A DNA stretch of 64,000 nt, from the NCBI RefSeq assembly GCF_000312105.1, contig NZ_HE978637.1, positions 528,377 to 592,376 of the forward strand, read 5' to 3'. Below are positions 47,672 through 56,823 of this stretch, one piece after another. Below the pieces are notes generated by a model, which made no database searches, was not told the DNA's origin, and saw nothing but the letters and a program-made list of their open reading frames with translations. Both the position numbers and the translations under genes were made by a program. Positions within the stretch are counted from its first letter, which is position 1. Each line of letters starts with the position of its first letter. Source of the DNA: Aeromicrobium massiliense JC14 (GTDB taxonomy: Bacteria; Actinomycetota; Actinomycetes; Propionibacteriales; Nocardioidaceae).

Positions 47672-48825
47672 ACCGGACCGTGAGCCGGGAGTCGGACGTC
47701 CGTCGCCGGCTGAGCCTGGTGGCCGAGCCGGGCGACCCGCGCCTGCGCGACCTGCTGCAGCAGCACGAGCCCGGCGCCGTGCTGGCCGCGGCCGGCGGAC
47801 GCGGGGTGCTCGACGGGCGCCCGCTGCCCGCGGCCTGGCAGGAGCGCGCGGCCGGGGTCGACGACGCCGACGGCGCCGCCCTGGCCCGGGCGCGGACCTG
47901 CGGGCTGCGCTGGGTGGTTCCCGGTGACGACGAGTGGCCGGACGGGGTGGACGACCTCGACCACGTCGAGCCGCTCGGGGGCACCGCCGGTGCGCCGCTC
48001 GGGCTGTGGGTCCGAGGCGCGGTGAGGCTCGACGAGGTGCTGGGCGCCGCGGTCGCGATCGTGGGTGCTCGCGCGGCCACGACCTACGGGCTCGGCCTGG
48101 CCGGCGAGCTCGGTGCCGGGCTGGGCGACGCGGGGGCCACCGTCGTCAGCGGCGCGGCGTTCGGCATCGACGCCGCCGCGCACCGCGGGGCCCTGGCCGC
48201 GGGCGGCGCCACTGTCGCGGTGCTGGCCGGGGGAGCGGACCTGCCGTACCCGCGGGCCCACGCGTCGCTGCTCGACCTCGTCGCCGCCGGCGGCGCGGTG
48301 GTGAGCGAGCAGCCGCCGGGCCAGGTCGCGATCCGAGCGAGGTTCCTGACCCGCAACCGGCTCATCGCCGCCCTGGCCGGTGGCACCGTCGTGGTGGAGG
48401 CCGCCGCCCGGAGCGGCTCGTTGAACACGCTGCGCTGGGCCGACCGGCTCGGCCGCACGACGATGGGCACGCCGGGCCCGGTCACCTCGCAGATGTCCGA
48501 GGGCGTCCACCTCGCGCTGCGCTCCGGCGAGGCCGAGCTGGTCACGCGGGCCGAGGACGTCCTGGAGTCGCTCGGCGGCATCGGGGCCGAGCCTGCTCCC
48601 GACGTGGTGCGTCGGACCACCGCCTACGACCGGCTCGGGCCCGACGCGGCGCGGACGCTTGACGGCCTGCGCTGGAACGAGTCCCTGACGACCGAGCAGG
48701 TGGCCGGGCGGGTCGGCCTCGCGGCCGCCCAGGCACAGGAGCACCTGACCACGCTCGCCGACGCCGGCTACGCCGAGCGGCTCGGCGACGGTTGGACCCT
48801 CGTGCGGCGCGCCGACCTGGCCTGA
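47668..48825 (+). CDS. dprA: DNA processing protein DprA
   Basis: 385 residues. Rossmann-like DprA domain: VAIVGARAATTYGLGLAGEL, VVSGAAFGIDAAAHRGAL, VLAGGADLPYPRAHASL, FLTRNRLIAALAGGTVVVEA, and SGSLNTLRWADRLGRT. A C-terminal winged-helix-like part (LTTEQVAGRVGLAAAQAQEHL) is present. Loads RecA on incoming single-stranded DNA in competent species; role here unproven. GTG start overlapping the comM stop (GTGA). Confidence 0.94.
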   Translation: MNRTVSRESDVRRRLSLVAEPGDPRLRDLLQQHEPGAVLAAAGGRGVLDGRPLPAAWQERAAGVDDADGAALARARTCGLRWVVPGDDEWPDGVDDLDHVEPLGGTAGAPLGLWVRGAVRLDEVLGAAVAIVGARAATTYGLGLAGELGAGLGDAGATVVSGAAFGIDAAAHRGALAAGGATVAVLAGGADLPYPRAHASLLDLVAAGGAVVSEQPPGQVAIRARFLTRNRLIAALAGGTVVVEAAARSGSLNTLRWADRLGRTTMGTPGPVTSQMSEGVHLALRSGEAELVTRAEDVLESLGGIGAEPAPDVVRRTTAYDRLGPDAARTLDGLRWNESLTTEQVAGRVGLAAAQAQEHLTTLADAGYAERLGDGWTLVRRADLA

Positions 48826-48872
48826 CCTCGGCGCGTCGCGGGGGAGCGGCGAGCCTGCGGGGCGAGACTGGG

Positions 48873-49796
48873 ATGGTGACGGAGCCGCGCGACGCCTGGG
48901 ACGAGGTGCTGGACGTCTACGCCCACCACCTGCGTCACGAACGCGGGCTGTCCGAGCACTCGGTCCGGGCCTACGTCACGGACCTGCAGGCGCTGGCCGA
49001 GAACGCCCGGCTGCTGCACGTCCTCGACCCCGCCCACCTCACCCTGCGCACGCTGCGCAGCCACCTGGCCAACCAGCAGACCCGCGGCCGCGCCCGCACC
49101 ACGCTCGCGCGTCGGGCGACCTCGGCCCGTGTGTTCACCGCGTGGCTCGTGCGCACGGGGCGGGCGACCCAGGACGCGGGCGCGCTGCTCGCCAGCCCGC
49201 GTCCGCACCGGCCCCTGCCGCCGACGCTGCGCCGCGACGAGGTCGAGACGATGCTCGAGCGGGTCACGGACGGCCTGCCGGACGAGGGGCCGCTGGGCCT
49301 GCGCGACCTGGCGATCCTGGAGCTGCTGTACGCCACCGGCATCCGCGTGGCCGAGCTCGCCGGGCTGGACGTCGACGACGTCGACCGTGAGCGCCACGTC
49401 GTCCGGGTGCTGGGCAAGGGCAGCAAGGAGCGGGTCGTCCCGTTCGGCGGTCCGGCCGCCGACGCGGTCGAGGAGTGGGCCCGCCGCGGACGCCCCGCGC
49501 TGGCGACGGCCGCCTCCGGGCACGCGCTGTTCCTGGGTGCCCGTGGCGGACGCATCGACGTGCGGGCGGTGCGCCGGATCGTGCACGAGCGGCTCCGGCT
49601 CGTCGACGACGCGCCGGACCTTGGTCCGCACGGCCTGCGGCACAGCGCCGCCACGCACCTGCTCGAGGGCGGCGCGGACCTGCGCAGCGTCCAGGAGATG
49701 CTCGGCCACTCGTCCATGGCCACCACGCAGATCTACACCCACGTCAGCACCGACCGGCTGCGCCAGGCCTACCGCCAGGCGCACCCGCGCGCCTGA
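48873..49796 (+). CDS. xerC: Tyrosine recombinase XerC
   Basis: 307 residues. SAM-like N-terminal domain (YAHHLRHERGLSEHSVRAYVTDL) and catalytic domain with LYATGIRVAELAGL (first Arg), VLGKGSKERVVPF (Lys), HGLRHSAATHLLEGGADLR (HxxR), MLGHSSMATTQIYTHV (His, nucleophile Tyr). Resolves chromosome dimers at dif together with XerD. GAGACT ends 3 bases before this ATG and 6 bases before a GTG at 48876, so the GTG may be the true leaderless start. Position between dprA and rpsB is the standard actinobacterial one. Confidence 0.94.
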   Translation: MVTEPRDAWDEVLDVYAHHLRHERGLSEHSVRAYVTDLQALAENARLLHVLDPAHLTLRTLRSHLANQQTRGRARTTLARRATSARVFTAWLVRTGRATQDAGALLASPRPHRPLPPTLRRDEVETMLERVTDGLPDEGPLGLRDLAILELLYATGIRVAELAGLDVDDVDRERHVVRVLGKGSKERVVPFGGPAADAVEEWARRGRPALATAASGHALFLGARGGRIDVRAVRRIVHERLRLVDDAPDLGPHGLRHSAATHLLEGGADLRSVQEMLGHSSMATTQIYTHVSTDRLRQAYRQAHPRA

Positions 49797-49797
49797 C

Positions 49798-50679
49798 TCA
49801 GCCCAGCGGGTCCACGGGCGTGCCGCCCACCACGAGCATGAGGTGCAGGTGGCAGCCGGTCGACGAACCGGTCGACCCGACGCGGCCGACGACGTCGCCC
49901 GCCGCGACGCTCTGGCCGGGCCGGACGTCCATCGCCGACAGGTGGGCGTAGCCGGTCACCGCGTCCCCGTGCCCGACGTCGACCCGGTTGCCGTAGGCCC
50001 CGGCGAACGACGCCGACGAGACGGTGCCGGCCGCGGCCGCGCGCACCGGGGTGCCGCACGGGGCCGCGATGTCCGTGCCGTCGTGCAGCTTGCGCGCGCC
50101 GGTCACCGGATGGACCCGCATGCCGAACGCGGACGTGACCGGGCCGGCCACGGGCCGCTCCAGCTCGCCGGACCACTCGCCGGCCGGCGGCTGGGGGAGC
50201 GGGCCGTCCGGGTCGACCAGCCGGAAGCGGCCGGCGCCGAGAGCCGCCAGGGGATCGAGGTACTCGTCACCGGCCAGGCGGCCCAGGTGCAGGCAGGCCC
50301 TCGGCGCGCAATGGCTGTGCTCGACCACGAGCCGGCCGACCGGCTCGCCGGCACGGACGGCGTCGCCGACCCGGACCCCGGCCGTGACCGGCTGGTAGGT
50401 CGAGCGCTCGGCGCCGTGGTCGACCACCACCACGGGCACCCCGCCCACCTGGCCCGCGAACGTCACCCGCCCGGCCGCCACGGCGCGCACGGCCTCGCCG
50501 GCCTCCCCGCGCAGGTCGACGCCGCGGTTGCCCGCGCCGTACTCGCTCGCCGGCGGCTCGAAGCCGCGCTCCACCGCGGTGTCGGACAGCGGCCAGGTCC
50601 ACCGGGGCGGAGCGGCGTGGGCCGGAGTCGCGGCGAGCAGCAGGAGGGCGGCGAGCAGGAGGCGGGCGAGGGTGCGCAT
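49798..50679 (-). CDS. Secreted M23 peptidase with two tandem LytM domains, the first degenerate
   Basis: 293 residues. Signal peptide MRTLARLLLAALLLLAATPAHA. The second LytM domain (about 170-293) is intact: LHDGTDIAAP (HxxxD) and TGCHLHLML (HxH). The first (about 45-150) has GNRGVDLRG where HxxxD has lost its His, and ACLHLGRL where HxH has lost its first His, so it looks non-catalytic. Probably a cell-wall endopeptidase or an amidase activator. It is convergent with xerC with a single base between stops, and is divergent from rpsB. Confidence 0.86.
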   Translation of the reverse strand: MRTLARLLLAALLLLAATPAHAAPPRWTWPLSDTAVERGFEPPASEYGAGNRGVDLRGEAGEAVRAVAAGRVTFAGQVGGVPVVVVDHGAERSTYQPVTAGVRVGDAVRAGEPVGRLVVEHSHCAPRACLHLGRLAGDEYLDPLAALGAGRFRLVDPDGPLPQPPAGEWSGELERPVAGPVTSAFGMRVHPVTGARKLHDGTDIAAPCGTPVRAAAAGTVSSASFAGAYGNRVDVGHGDAVTGYAHLSAMDVRPGQSVAAGDVVGRVGSTGSSTGCHLHLMLVVGGTPVDPLG

Positions 50680-50798
50680 GTCCCCAGCGAACGCCCGCGA
50701 GGGACGCGGCGCGACGCCCCACGCGCCGCCTGTGGACGTCGTCCGGGGACCCCGGCGGTGTGGACCGAGCCGATTTCCAGCACCGCGAGCCGGCGAGG

Positions 50799-50804
50799 TA
50801 GGAT
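50799..50804 (+). promoter_or_regulatory. Putative -10 element for rpsB
   Basis: TAGGAT, giving a leader of about 170 bases. The 50680-50981 intergenic stretch holds only this promoter and the structured leader. Confidence 0.5.
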
Positions 50805-50811
50805 GTCCCCA

Positions 50812-50965
50812 TCACCTCACCGGAGGTGAAATTCGCGCGCCTGCACCACCCTGCGAGGGGTGGACCGGGTCCTGGTCTCCTCGGAGCCCTTCCCGCTCGG
50901 CAGGCGCCAGGGTGTCGGCGGAGGTCGCCGGCACGTCAACCAGGACCGGCACGCGCGAGCGTGCC
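50812..50965 (+). promoter_or_regulatory. Structured rpsB leader with three hairpins
   Basis: Hairpin 1: TCACCTC/GAGGTGA (50812-50829), 4-base loop. Hairpin 2: CCACCC/GGGTGG (50846-50863). Hairpin 3: GGCACGC-GCGA-GCGTGCC (50948-50965), a 7-bp stem with a GNRA tetraloop 3 bases before the AAGGAGG ribosome binding site. Possibly a ribosomal-protein autoregulatory leader; that is inference. Confidence 0.5.
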
Positions 50966-50981
50966 ACAAGGAGGAACGGCC

Positions 50982-51902
50982 ATGGCCGTCGTCACCATGC
51001 GTCAGCTGCTCGAGAGCGGCGTCCACTTCGGGCACCAGACCCGTCGCTGGAACCCCAAGATGAAGCGCTTCATCCTGACCGAGCGCAACGGCATCTACAT
51101 CATCGACCTGCAGCAGTCGCTGGCCTACATCGACTCCGCGTTCGAGTACGTCAAGAACACCGTCGCCCGCGGCGGCACGATCCTGTTCGTCGGCACCAAG
51201 CGCCAAGCGCAGGAGCCGATCGAGGAGCAGGCCAAGCGCGTCGGCATGCCCTACGTGAACCAGCGCTGGCTGGGCGGCATGCTCACCAACTTCACCACGA
51301 TGCACCAGCGCCTCCAGCGCATGAAGGAGCTCGAGGAGATCAACTTCGACGACGTGGCCGGCTCCGGTCGCACGAAGAAGGAGCTCCTGCAGATGCGTCG
51401 TGAGTACGACAAGCTCAACCGCACCCTCGGCGGCATCCGCGACATGGGCAAGACCCCGGCCGCGGTCTGGATCGTCGACACCAAGAAGGAGCGTCTGGCG
51501 GTCGACGAGGCCAAGAAGCTGGGCATCCCGGTCGTCGCGATCCTCGACACCAACTGCGACCCCGACGACGTCGACTACCCGATCCCGGGCAACGACGACG
51601 CGATCCGCTCGGTCGCCGTCCTGACCCGTGTCGTCGCCGACGCCGTCGCCGAGGGCCTCAAGGCCCGCAGCGGCGCGCAGGCCGCCACCGAGACGCCGGG
51701 CGCGGACGAGCCGCTGGCCGAGTGGGAGCAGGAGCTCCTGCAGACCGGTGCCGAGACTCCGGCCGCCGACGCCGCCGCCACGGAGGCTCCGGCCGCCACG
51801 ACCGAGCCGACCGAGGCCCCCGCCTCGGAGACGGCCGAGGCTCCCGCCGAGACCACCGAGGCGCCCGTCGCCGAGGCTCCGGCCACCACCGAGAACGCCT
51901 GA
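50982..51902 (+). CDS. rpsB: 30S ribosomal protein S2
   Basis: 306 residues. S2 core: [99 protein letters not shown]. The last 50 residues are a low-complexity Ala/Glu/Thr tail ([20 protein letters not shown]) as in other actinobacterial S2. AAGGAGG precedes the ATG. First gene of rpsB-tsf. Confidence 0.97.
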   Translation: MAVVTMRQLLESGVHFGHQTRRWNPKMKRFILTERNGIYIIDLQQSLAYIDSAFEYVKNTVARGGTILFVGTKRQAQEPIEEQAKRVGMPYVNQRWLGGMLTNFTTMHQRLQRMKELEEINFDDVAGSGRTKKELLQMRREYDKLNRTLGGIRDMGKTPAAVWIVDTKKERLAVDEAKKLGIPVVAILDTNCDPDDVDYPIPGNDDAIRSVAVLTRVVADAVAEGLKARSGAQAATETPGADEPLAEWEQELLQTGAETPAADAAATEAPAATTEPTEAPASETAEAPAETTEAPVAEAPATTENA

Positions 51903-51939
51903 TCGGTCGGCTCCGGCCGACCACCCGACCACCGCGGAC

Positions 51940-51973
51940 GGCGGTCGCCGAGCAGCGATGCTCGGCGGCCGCC
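51940..51973 (+). other. 15-bp GNRA hairpin between rpsB and tsf
   Basis: Arms 51940-51954 and 51959-51973 pair over 15 bp (one G-T) around a GCGA tetraloop; a smaller stem GGTCGGC-TCCG-GCCGACC precedes it (51905-51922). No T tract follows. It may attenuate read-through, stabilise the rpsB mRNA, or mark a processing point. Confidence 0.65.
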
Positions 51974-51995
51974 ACCACGACGTAAAGGACACCCC

Positions 51996-52811
51996 ATGGC
52001 AATCACCGCCGCAGACGTGAAGAAGCTCCGCGACGCCACCGGCGCGGGCATGATGGACGCCAAGAAGGCCCTCACCGAGGCCGACGGCGACTTCGACAAG
52101 GCCGTCGAGATCCTGCGCATCTCGGGTGCCGCCAAGGCCGCCAAGCGCGGCGCCGAGCGCGAGGCCACCGCCGGTCTCGTCGCCAGCAACGGCAACGCCC
52201 TGGTCGAGCTCAACGCCGAGACCGACTTCGTCGCCAAGAACGACCAGTTCATCGCCCTGGCCGAGCAGCTCGCCGCCGCCGCCAACGAGAACAAGACCAC
52301 CGACGCCGCCGCGCTCGCCGCGGTGACGCTCGAGGACGGCCGCACCGTAGCCGACACCGTGAGCCAGCTGGCCTCGGTCATCGGCGAGAAGATCGAGCTC
52401 GGCCGCGTGGCCTACCTCGACGGCGACGTCGCCGTGTACCTGCACCGTCGCGCCAGCGACCTGCCGCCGGCCGTCGGCGTCCTCGTCTCGTACGAGGGCC
52501 CGGACGAGGCTGCCGCCCGCGGCGCCGCGATGCAGATCGCCGCGATGCGTCCGCGCTTCCTCTCCCGTGAGGACGTCCCGGCCGAGACCGTCGCCAAGGA
52601 GCGCGAGATCGCCGAGGCCATCGCCCGCGAGGAGGGCAAGCCGGAGCAGGCGCTGCCCAAGATCGTCGAGGGGCGCGTCAACGGCTTCTTCAAGGAGGTC
52701 GCCCTCCTGGACCAGCCGTCGGTCACCGACAACAAGAAGACGGTCAAGGGCGTGCTCGACGAGGCCGGCGTGAAGGTCACCGGCTTCGCGCACATCGAGA
52801 TCGGCGCCTGA
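51996..52811 (+). CDS. tsf: Elongation factor Ts
   Basis: 271 residues. N-terminal [22 protein letters not shown] (EF-Tu-binding UBA-like domain with the TDF-type core), [21 protein letters not shown], and the C-terminal [14 protein letters not shown]. Nucleotide exchange factor for EF-Tu. AAAGGA lies 8 bases before the ATG. Located between rpsB and pyrH as in most bacteria. Confidence 0.97.
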   Translation: MAITAADVKKLRDATGAGMMDAKKALTEADGDFDKAVEILRISGAAKAAKRGAEREATAGLVASNGNALVELNAETDFVAKNDQFIALAEQLAAAANENKTTDAAALAAVTLEDGRTVADTVSQLASVIGEKIELGRVAYLDGDVAVYLHRRASDLPPAVGVLVSYEGPDEAAARGAAMQIAAMRPRFLSREDVPAETVAKEREIAEAIAREEGKPEQALPKIVEGRVNGFFKEVALLDQPSVTDNKKTVKGVLDEAGVKVTGFAHIEIGA

Positions 52812-52852
52812 TCACCTACGATCGACAGCACGACGAGACGAGAGGGGCCGCA

Positions 52853-53599
52853 GTGGTCGACAGCTTCAACGAGGCCGACCCTGCGGCCCCTCCGTTCCGT
52901 CGGGTGCTGCTCAAGCTCTCCGGCGAGGTGTTCGGCGGCGGACGTCTGGGGCTCGACCCCGACGTCGTCAACGGCATCGCCCGCCAGATCGCCGACGCCG
53001 CCCGTGAGGGCGTGCAGGTCGCGATCGTCGTCGGCGGCGGCAACTTCTTCCGTGGCGCCGAGCTGAGCCAGCGCGGCATGGAGCGCTCGCGCGCCGACTA
53101 CATCGGCATGCTGGGCACGGTCATGAACGCGCTCGCGCTGCAGGACTTCATCGAGAAGCAGGGCGTCGAGACCCGCGTGCAGACCGCCATCACCATGGGT
53201 CAGGTCGCCGAGCCGTACATCCCGCGCCGAGCCGTCCGCCACCTGGAGAAGGGCCGCGTCGTCATCTTCGGCGCCGGCGCCGGCATGCCGTACTTCTCCA
53301 CCGACACCGTCTCGGCCCAGCGCGCGCTGGAGATCAAGGCCGACGCGGTGCTCATGAGCAAGAGCGGCGTCGACGGCGTCTACACCGCCGACCCGCGCAA
53401 GGACCCCACCGCGGTCAAGTACGACTCGGTGACCTTCGAGGACGCCCTGCGGCTCAACCTCAAGGTCGTCGACGCGGCCGCGTTCGCGCTGTGCATGGAG
53501 AACCACCTCCCGATGGTCGTGTTCGGCATGGAGGGCGAGGGCAACATCGCCCGTGGCCTGCGCGGTGAGAAGATCGGTACGCTCGTCCACTCGTCCTGA
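52853..53599 (+). CDS. pyrH: UMP kinase
   Basis: 248 residues. Amino-acid-kinase fold with [76 protein letters not shown]. Phosphorylates UMP to UDP. GTG start with GAGAGGGG upstream; TACGAT at 52817-52822 may be its -10. A hairpin follows. Confidence 0.96.
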   Translation: MVDSFNEADPAAPPFRRVLLKLSGEVFGGGRLGLDPDVVNGIARQIADAAREGVQVAIVVGGGNFFRGAELSQRGMERSRADYIGMLGTVMNALALQDFIEKQGVETRVQTAITMGQVAEPYIPRRAVRHLEKGRVVIFGAGAGMPYFSTDTVSAQRALEIKADAVLMSKSGVDGVYTADPRKDPTAVKYDSVTFEDALRLNLKVVDAAAFALCMENHLPMVVFGMEGEGNIARGLRGEKIGTLVHSS

Positions 53600-53621
53600 G
53601 CGGACGCAGCCACGCACCACC

Positions 53622-53642
53622 GGCCGACGCCTCGCGTCGGCC
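53622..53642 (+). terminator. Hairpin between pyrH and frr
   Basis: GGCCGACGC-CTC-GCGTCGGCC, a perfect 9-bp stem, 22 bases after the pyrH stop. May terminate or attenuate transcription into frr. Confidence 0.6.
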
Positions 53643-53683
53643 CTCGAGAGGCGCCGCCCGAGCGGCCCGTGAAGGAGCATGAC

Positions 53684-54241
53684 GTGATCAACGAGACGCT
53701 GAACGAGACCGAGGCGAAGATGGCCAAGGCCGTCGAGCACTCCCGCGAGGAGTTCGCCGCGATCCGCACCGGTCGTGCGCACCCGGCGATGTTCTCGCAG
53801 ATCACCGCCGACTACTACGGCACGCCGACCCCGCTGCAGCAGCTGGCCAGCTTCACGGTGCCCGAGCCCCGCGTCGTCATCATCAACCCGTACGACGCGG
53901 GCGCGAAGAACGCCATCGAGAAGGCGATCCGCGACTCCGACCTCGGCGTGAACCCCACCGACGACGGCAAGGTCATCCGGGTGTCGCTGCCCGAGCTGAC
54001 CGAGGAGCGTCGCAAGGAGTACATCAAGCTGGCCAAGTCCAAGGCCGAGGAGGGCCGGGTCGCGGTGCGCAACCTGCGCCGCACGGCCAAGCAGGCCTTC
54101 GACAAGGCCGAGAAGGACTCCGAGATCGGCAAGGACGACAACACCGGTGCGGAGAAGAAGCTCGACGCGCTGACCAAGAAGTACGTCGACTCGATCGACG
54201 AGATGCTCAAGAAGAAGGAAGCGGAGCTCCTTGAGGTCTGA
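53684..54241 (+). CDS. frr: Ribosome recycling factor
   Basis: 185 residues. Three-helix bundle protein: MAKAVEHSREEFAAIRTGRAHP, YYGTPTPLQQLASFTVPEPR, INPYDAGAKNAIEKAIRDSDLG and ERRKEYIKLAKSKAEEGRVA. Releases ribosomes after termination with EF-G. GTG start 6 bases after GAAGGAG; an upstream frame extension is unnecessary. The end overlaps the cdsA start by 11 bases. Confidence 0.96.
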   Translation: MINETLNETEAKMAKAVEHSREEFAAIRTGRAHPAMFSQITADYYGTPTPLQQLASFTVPEPRVVIINPYDAGAKNAIEKAIRDSDLGVNPTDDGKVIRVSLPELTEERRKEYIKLAKSKAEEGRVAVRNLRRTAKQAFDKAEKDSEIGKDDNTGAEKKLDALTKKYVDSIDEMLKKKEAELLEV

Positions 54242-55112
54242 GCCGACCCCGGTGGACCCGAACGACCCCGAGCCGGCCGAGCCGGCGGAGGCGCTCAAGC
54301 AGAGCCGCGCCGGGCGCAACCTGCCCGCGGCCATCGCGGTCGGGGTCACCCTCGTCGCGCTGGTGATCTGCTCGCTGGTCTTCTGGAAGGCCGCGTTCGT
54401 CGGCGTCGTCGTGGTCGCGCTGACCATCGGCGTCGTCGAGCTGGCCCGGGCGCTGGGCACGGCGGGCATCCGCGTCCCGCTGGTCCCGATCGTCGTCGGC
54501 GGCGTCGCGATGAACGTCGGCGCCTACGCCGAGGGCGTCGACGTGGCGGCCATCGCCATGGCGCTCACGGTCATCGGCACCTTCGTGTGGCGGATGGCCG
54601 AGGGCGCCGACGGCTTCGTCCGCGACACGTCCGCCGGGCTGCTGTGCCTGTCGTACGTCTGGCTCATGGGCGTGTTCGTCCTGCTGATGCTGGCCGAGGA
54701 CGACGGACCGTGGCGCATCGTCGCCTTCATCGCGGTCACCATCGCCTCCGACACCGGCGGCTACGCCGCGGGCGTCCTGGCCGGCAAGCACCCGATGGCC
54801 CCGTCGATCAGCCCGAAGAAGTCCTGGGAGGGCTTCGCCGGGTCGATGACCGCGGGCGTCCTGGTCGGCGTGCTCGTCGTGACCCTCGGCCTCGAGGGCG
54901 ACTGGTGGGCCGGCGCGATCCTCGGTGTGGTCGGCGTCCTCGCCGCGACGCTGGGCGACCTGTCGGAGTCGCTCATCAAGCGCGACCTCGGCATCAAGGA
55001 CATGAGCGACCTGCTGCCCGGCCACGGCGGCCTCATGGACCGGCTCGACTCGCTCATCGTGGTCGCGCCCATGGCGTGGCTCGTGCTGCACTACGCCGTC
55101 CCGGTGGCCTGA
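54231..55112 (+). CDS. cdsA: Phosphatidate cytidylyltransferase
   Basis: 293 residues, eight or so membrane helices. The CdsA motifs are SDTGGYAAGVLAGKHPMAP, ISPKKSWEGFAGSM and GDLSESLIKRDLGIKDMSDL with GHGGLMDRLDSL. Makes CDP-diacylglycerol for phospholipid synthesis. Start taken as TTG at 54231 (GGAG 4 bases upstream, inside frr); a GTG at 54252 is the alternative. The proline/glutamate-rich N terminus (VDPNDPEPAEPAEAL) is cytoplasmic. Confidence 0.94.
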   Translation: MRSEPTPVDPNDPEPAEPAEALKQSRAGRNLPAAIAVGVTLVALVICSLVFWKAAFVGVVVVALTIGVVELARALGTAGIRVPLVPIVVGGVAMNVGAYAEGVDVAAIAMALTVIGTFVWRMAEGADGFVRDTSAGLLCLSYVWLMGVFVLLMLAEDDGPWRIVAFIAVTIASDTGGYAAGVLAGKHPMAPSISPKKSWEGFAGSMTAGVLVGVLVVTLGLEGDWWAGAILGVVGVLAATLGDLSESLIKRDLGIKDMSDLLPGHGGLMDRLDSLIVVAPMAWLVLHYAVPVA

Positions 55113-55113
55113 C

Positions 55114-55563
55114 GTGACCCGCCGGGTCAAGCGCGTCGCGCTGGAGGTGCTGGGCTGGCTGCTCGTGCTGGTCGGCCTGGCCGCGCTGGTGCTGCCCGGC
55201 CCGGGCCTGCTGTGCCTGTTCGCCGGCCTCGTGGTGCTTTCGCAGCAGTACGAGTGGGCCGAGCGCCGGGTGGACCCGGTGGAGCGGGCCGCGCTGCAGG
55301 CCGCCTACGAGGGGGTCAGCACCGCGCCGCGCATCGCCATGTCCGTCGCCGGCGGTGCCGCGCTCGTCGCGCTCGGCGTGCTGTGGATGGTCAGCCCGGA
55401 CGCACCGGGCTGGTGGCCGCTGCGCGACTCGTGGTGGCTCGTCGGCGGGTTCTGGACCGGCTTCTCGCTGGCCGTCTCGGGCGTCATCTCCTGGGGCCTG
55501 ATCGTCTACAGCTACCGCCGCTTCCGGGTGCGCGGGGAGAAGCCCCCGGCCCGTCGCGGCTGA
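55114..55563 (+). CDS. PGPGW-family membrane protein
   Basis: 149 residues. [43 protein letters not shown] contains the PGPG segment of the putative transmembrane PGPGW family; two more helices follow ([33 protein letters not shown]). Function unknown. GTG start directly after cdsA. Confidence 0.82.
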   Translation: MTRRVKRVALEVLGWLLVLVGLAALVLPGPGLLCLFAGLVVLSQQYEWAERRVDPVERAALQAAYEGVSTAPRIAMSVAGGAALVALGVLWMVSPDAPGWWPLRDSWWLVGGFWTGFSLAVSGVISWGLIVYSYRRFRVRGEKPPARRG

Positions 55564-55591
55564 CGATTCGGTCGATCCTTGCCCCGGGTGG

Positions 55592-55597
55592 GAGACT
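55592..55597 (+). promoter_or_regulatory. Putative -10 element of leaderless rlmN
   Basis: GAGACT, 6 bases before the GTG. Confidence 0.35.
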
Positions 55598-55603
55598 GGT
55601 TCG

Positions 55604-56731
55604 GTGAACGACACGCCCCGGACGCTCCCGCTCGTCCTCGAGCAGCCGCGTGGCCGCGCCAAGCCGCCGCGCCACCTCGCCGACCTCGCTCCCGAGGAGC
55701 GCAAGGAGGCCGCCGAGAAGCTCGGGCTCCCCGCCTTCCGGCTGAAGCAGGTCGCGAACCACTACTTCGCGCGGCTCGAGCGTGATCCCGAGGCGATGAG
55801 CGACCTGCCGGCCGCGATCCGCGCCGAGCTCGCCGAGGGCATGCTGCCGACGCTGCTGACCCCGGTGCGGGTCATGGAGGCCGACAAGGGCACCACCCGC
55901 AAGACCCTCTGGCGGCTGTTCGACAACGCGCTCGTCGAGTCCGTGCTCATGCGCTACTCCGACCGCGCCACGCTGTGCGTCTCGAGCCAGGCCGGCTGCG
56001 GCATGGCCTGCCCGTTCTGCGCCACCGGCCAGGGCGGCCTGCAGCGGAACATGAGCACCGGCGAGATCGTCGACCAGGTGGTCGACGGGGCCCGCGCCAT
56101 GCGCGACGGCCTGGTCGCCGGTGGACCCGGACGCCTGTCGAACATCGTGTTCATGGGCATGGGCGAGCCGATGGCCAACTACAAGGCGGTCATCGGTGCC
56201 GTGCGCCGCATGGTCACGCCGGCGCCGGACGGACTGGGCATGAGCGCCCGCAACATCACCGTCAGCACCGTCGGCTTGGTGCCGCGGATCAAGCAGCTGG
56301 CCACCGAGGGCATCCCGGTGACGCTCGCGGTGTCGCTGCACGCGCCCGACGACGAGCTGCGCGACACCCTCGTGCCGATCAACACCCGCTACAAGGTCGA
56401 CGAGGTCGTCGACGCCGCATGGGAGTACGCGCGCACCACGAAGCGCCGCGTCTCGATCGAGTACGCGATGATGCGCGACATCAACGACCAGGCCTGGCGC
56501 GCCGACCTGCTCGCCGACGTGCTGCAGAAGCGCGGCGACTGGAGCTGGGTGCACGTCAACCTGATCCCGCTCAACGAGATCCCCGACTCCCAGTTCACGC
56601 GCTCTCGCGACGAGGACATGGACGAGTTCGTGCGTCGTCTGGAACGTCGCGGCATCAGCACGACGATCCGCGACACCCGCGGCGACGAGATCGACGCCGC
56701 CTGCGGCCAGCTCGCCGCCTCCGAGGTCTGA
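55604..56731 (+). CDS. rlmN: 23S rRNA (adenine2503-C2)/tRNA methyltransferase RlmN
   Basis: 375 residues. Radical SAM enzyme with [19 protein letters not shown] (C-x3-C-x2-C cluster ligands), [23 protein letters not shown]-like strand region [33 protein letters not shown], and the C-terminal [15 protein letters not shown] containing the second catalytic cysteine. Methylates A2503 of 23S rRNA and A37 of some tRNAs. Apparent leaderless GTG start. Confidence 0.96.
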   Translation: MNDTPRTLPLVLEQPRGRAKPPRHLADLAPEERKEAAEKLGLPAFRLKQVANHYFARLERDPEAMSDLPAAIRAELAEGMLPTLLTPVRVMEADKGTTRKTLWRLFDNALVESVLMRYSDRATLCVSSQAGCGMACPFCATGQGGLQRNMSTGEIVDQVVDGARAMRDGLVAGGPGRLSNIVFMGMGEPMANYKAVIGAVRRMVTPAPDGLGMSARNITVSTVGLVPRIKQLATEGIPVTLAVSLHAPDDELRDTLVPINTRYKVDEVVDAAWEYARTTKRRVSIEYAMMRDINDQAWRADLLADVLQKRGDWSWVHVNLIPLNEIPDSQFTRSRDEDMDEFVRRLERRGISTTIRDTRGDEIDAACGQLAASEV

Positions 56732-56823
56732 GCTCCTCGGTCCGGGGAGTGGCGGACCGCACACGGGGGCCTGCCGGCGTCTGGGTACGGTGTGGCCAGA
56801 CCCCCTGGCAAGAAGGAGAACCG

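Noticed and set aside
50680..50981. Small RNA or gene in the rpsB upstream gap
   Set aside because: No start/ribosome-binding-site pair with coding bias; the region is better read as the rpsB leader.
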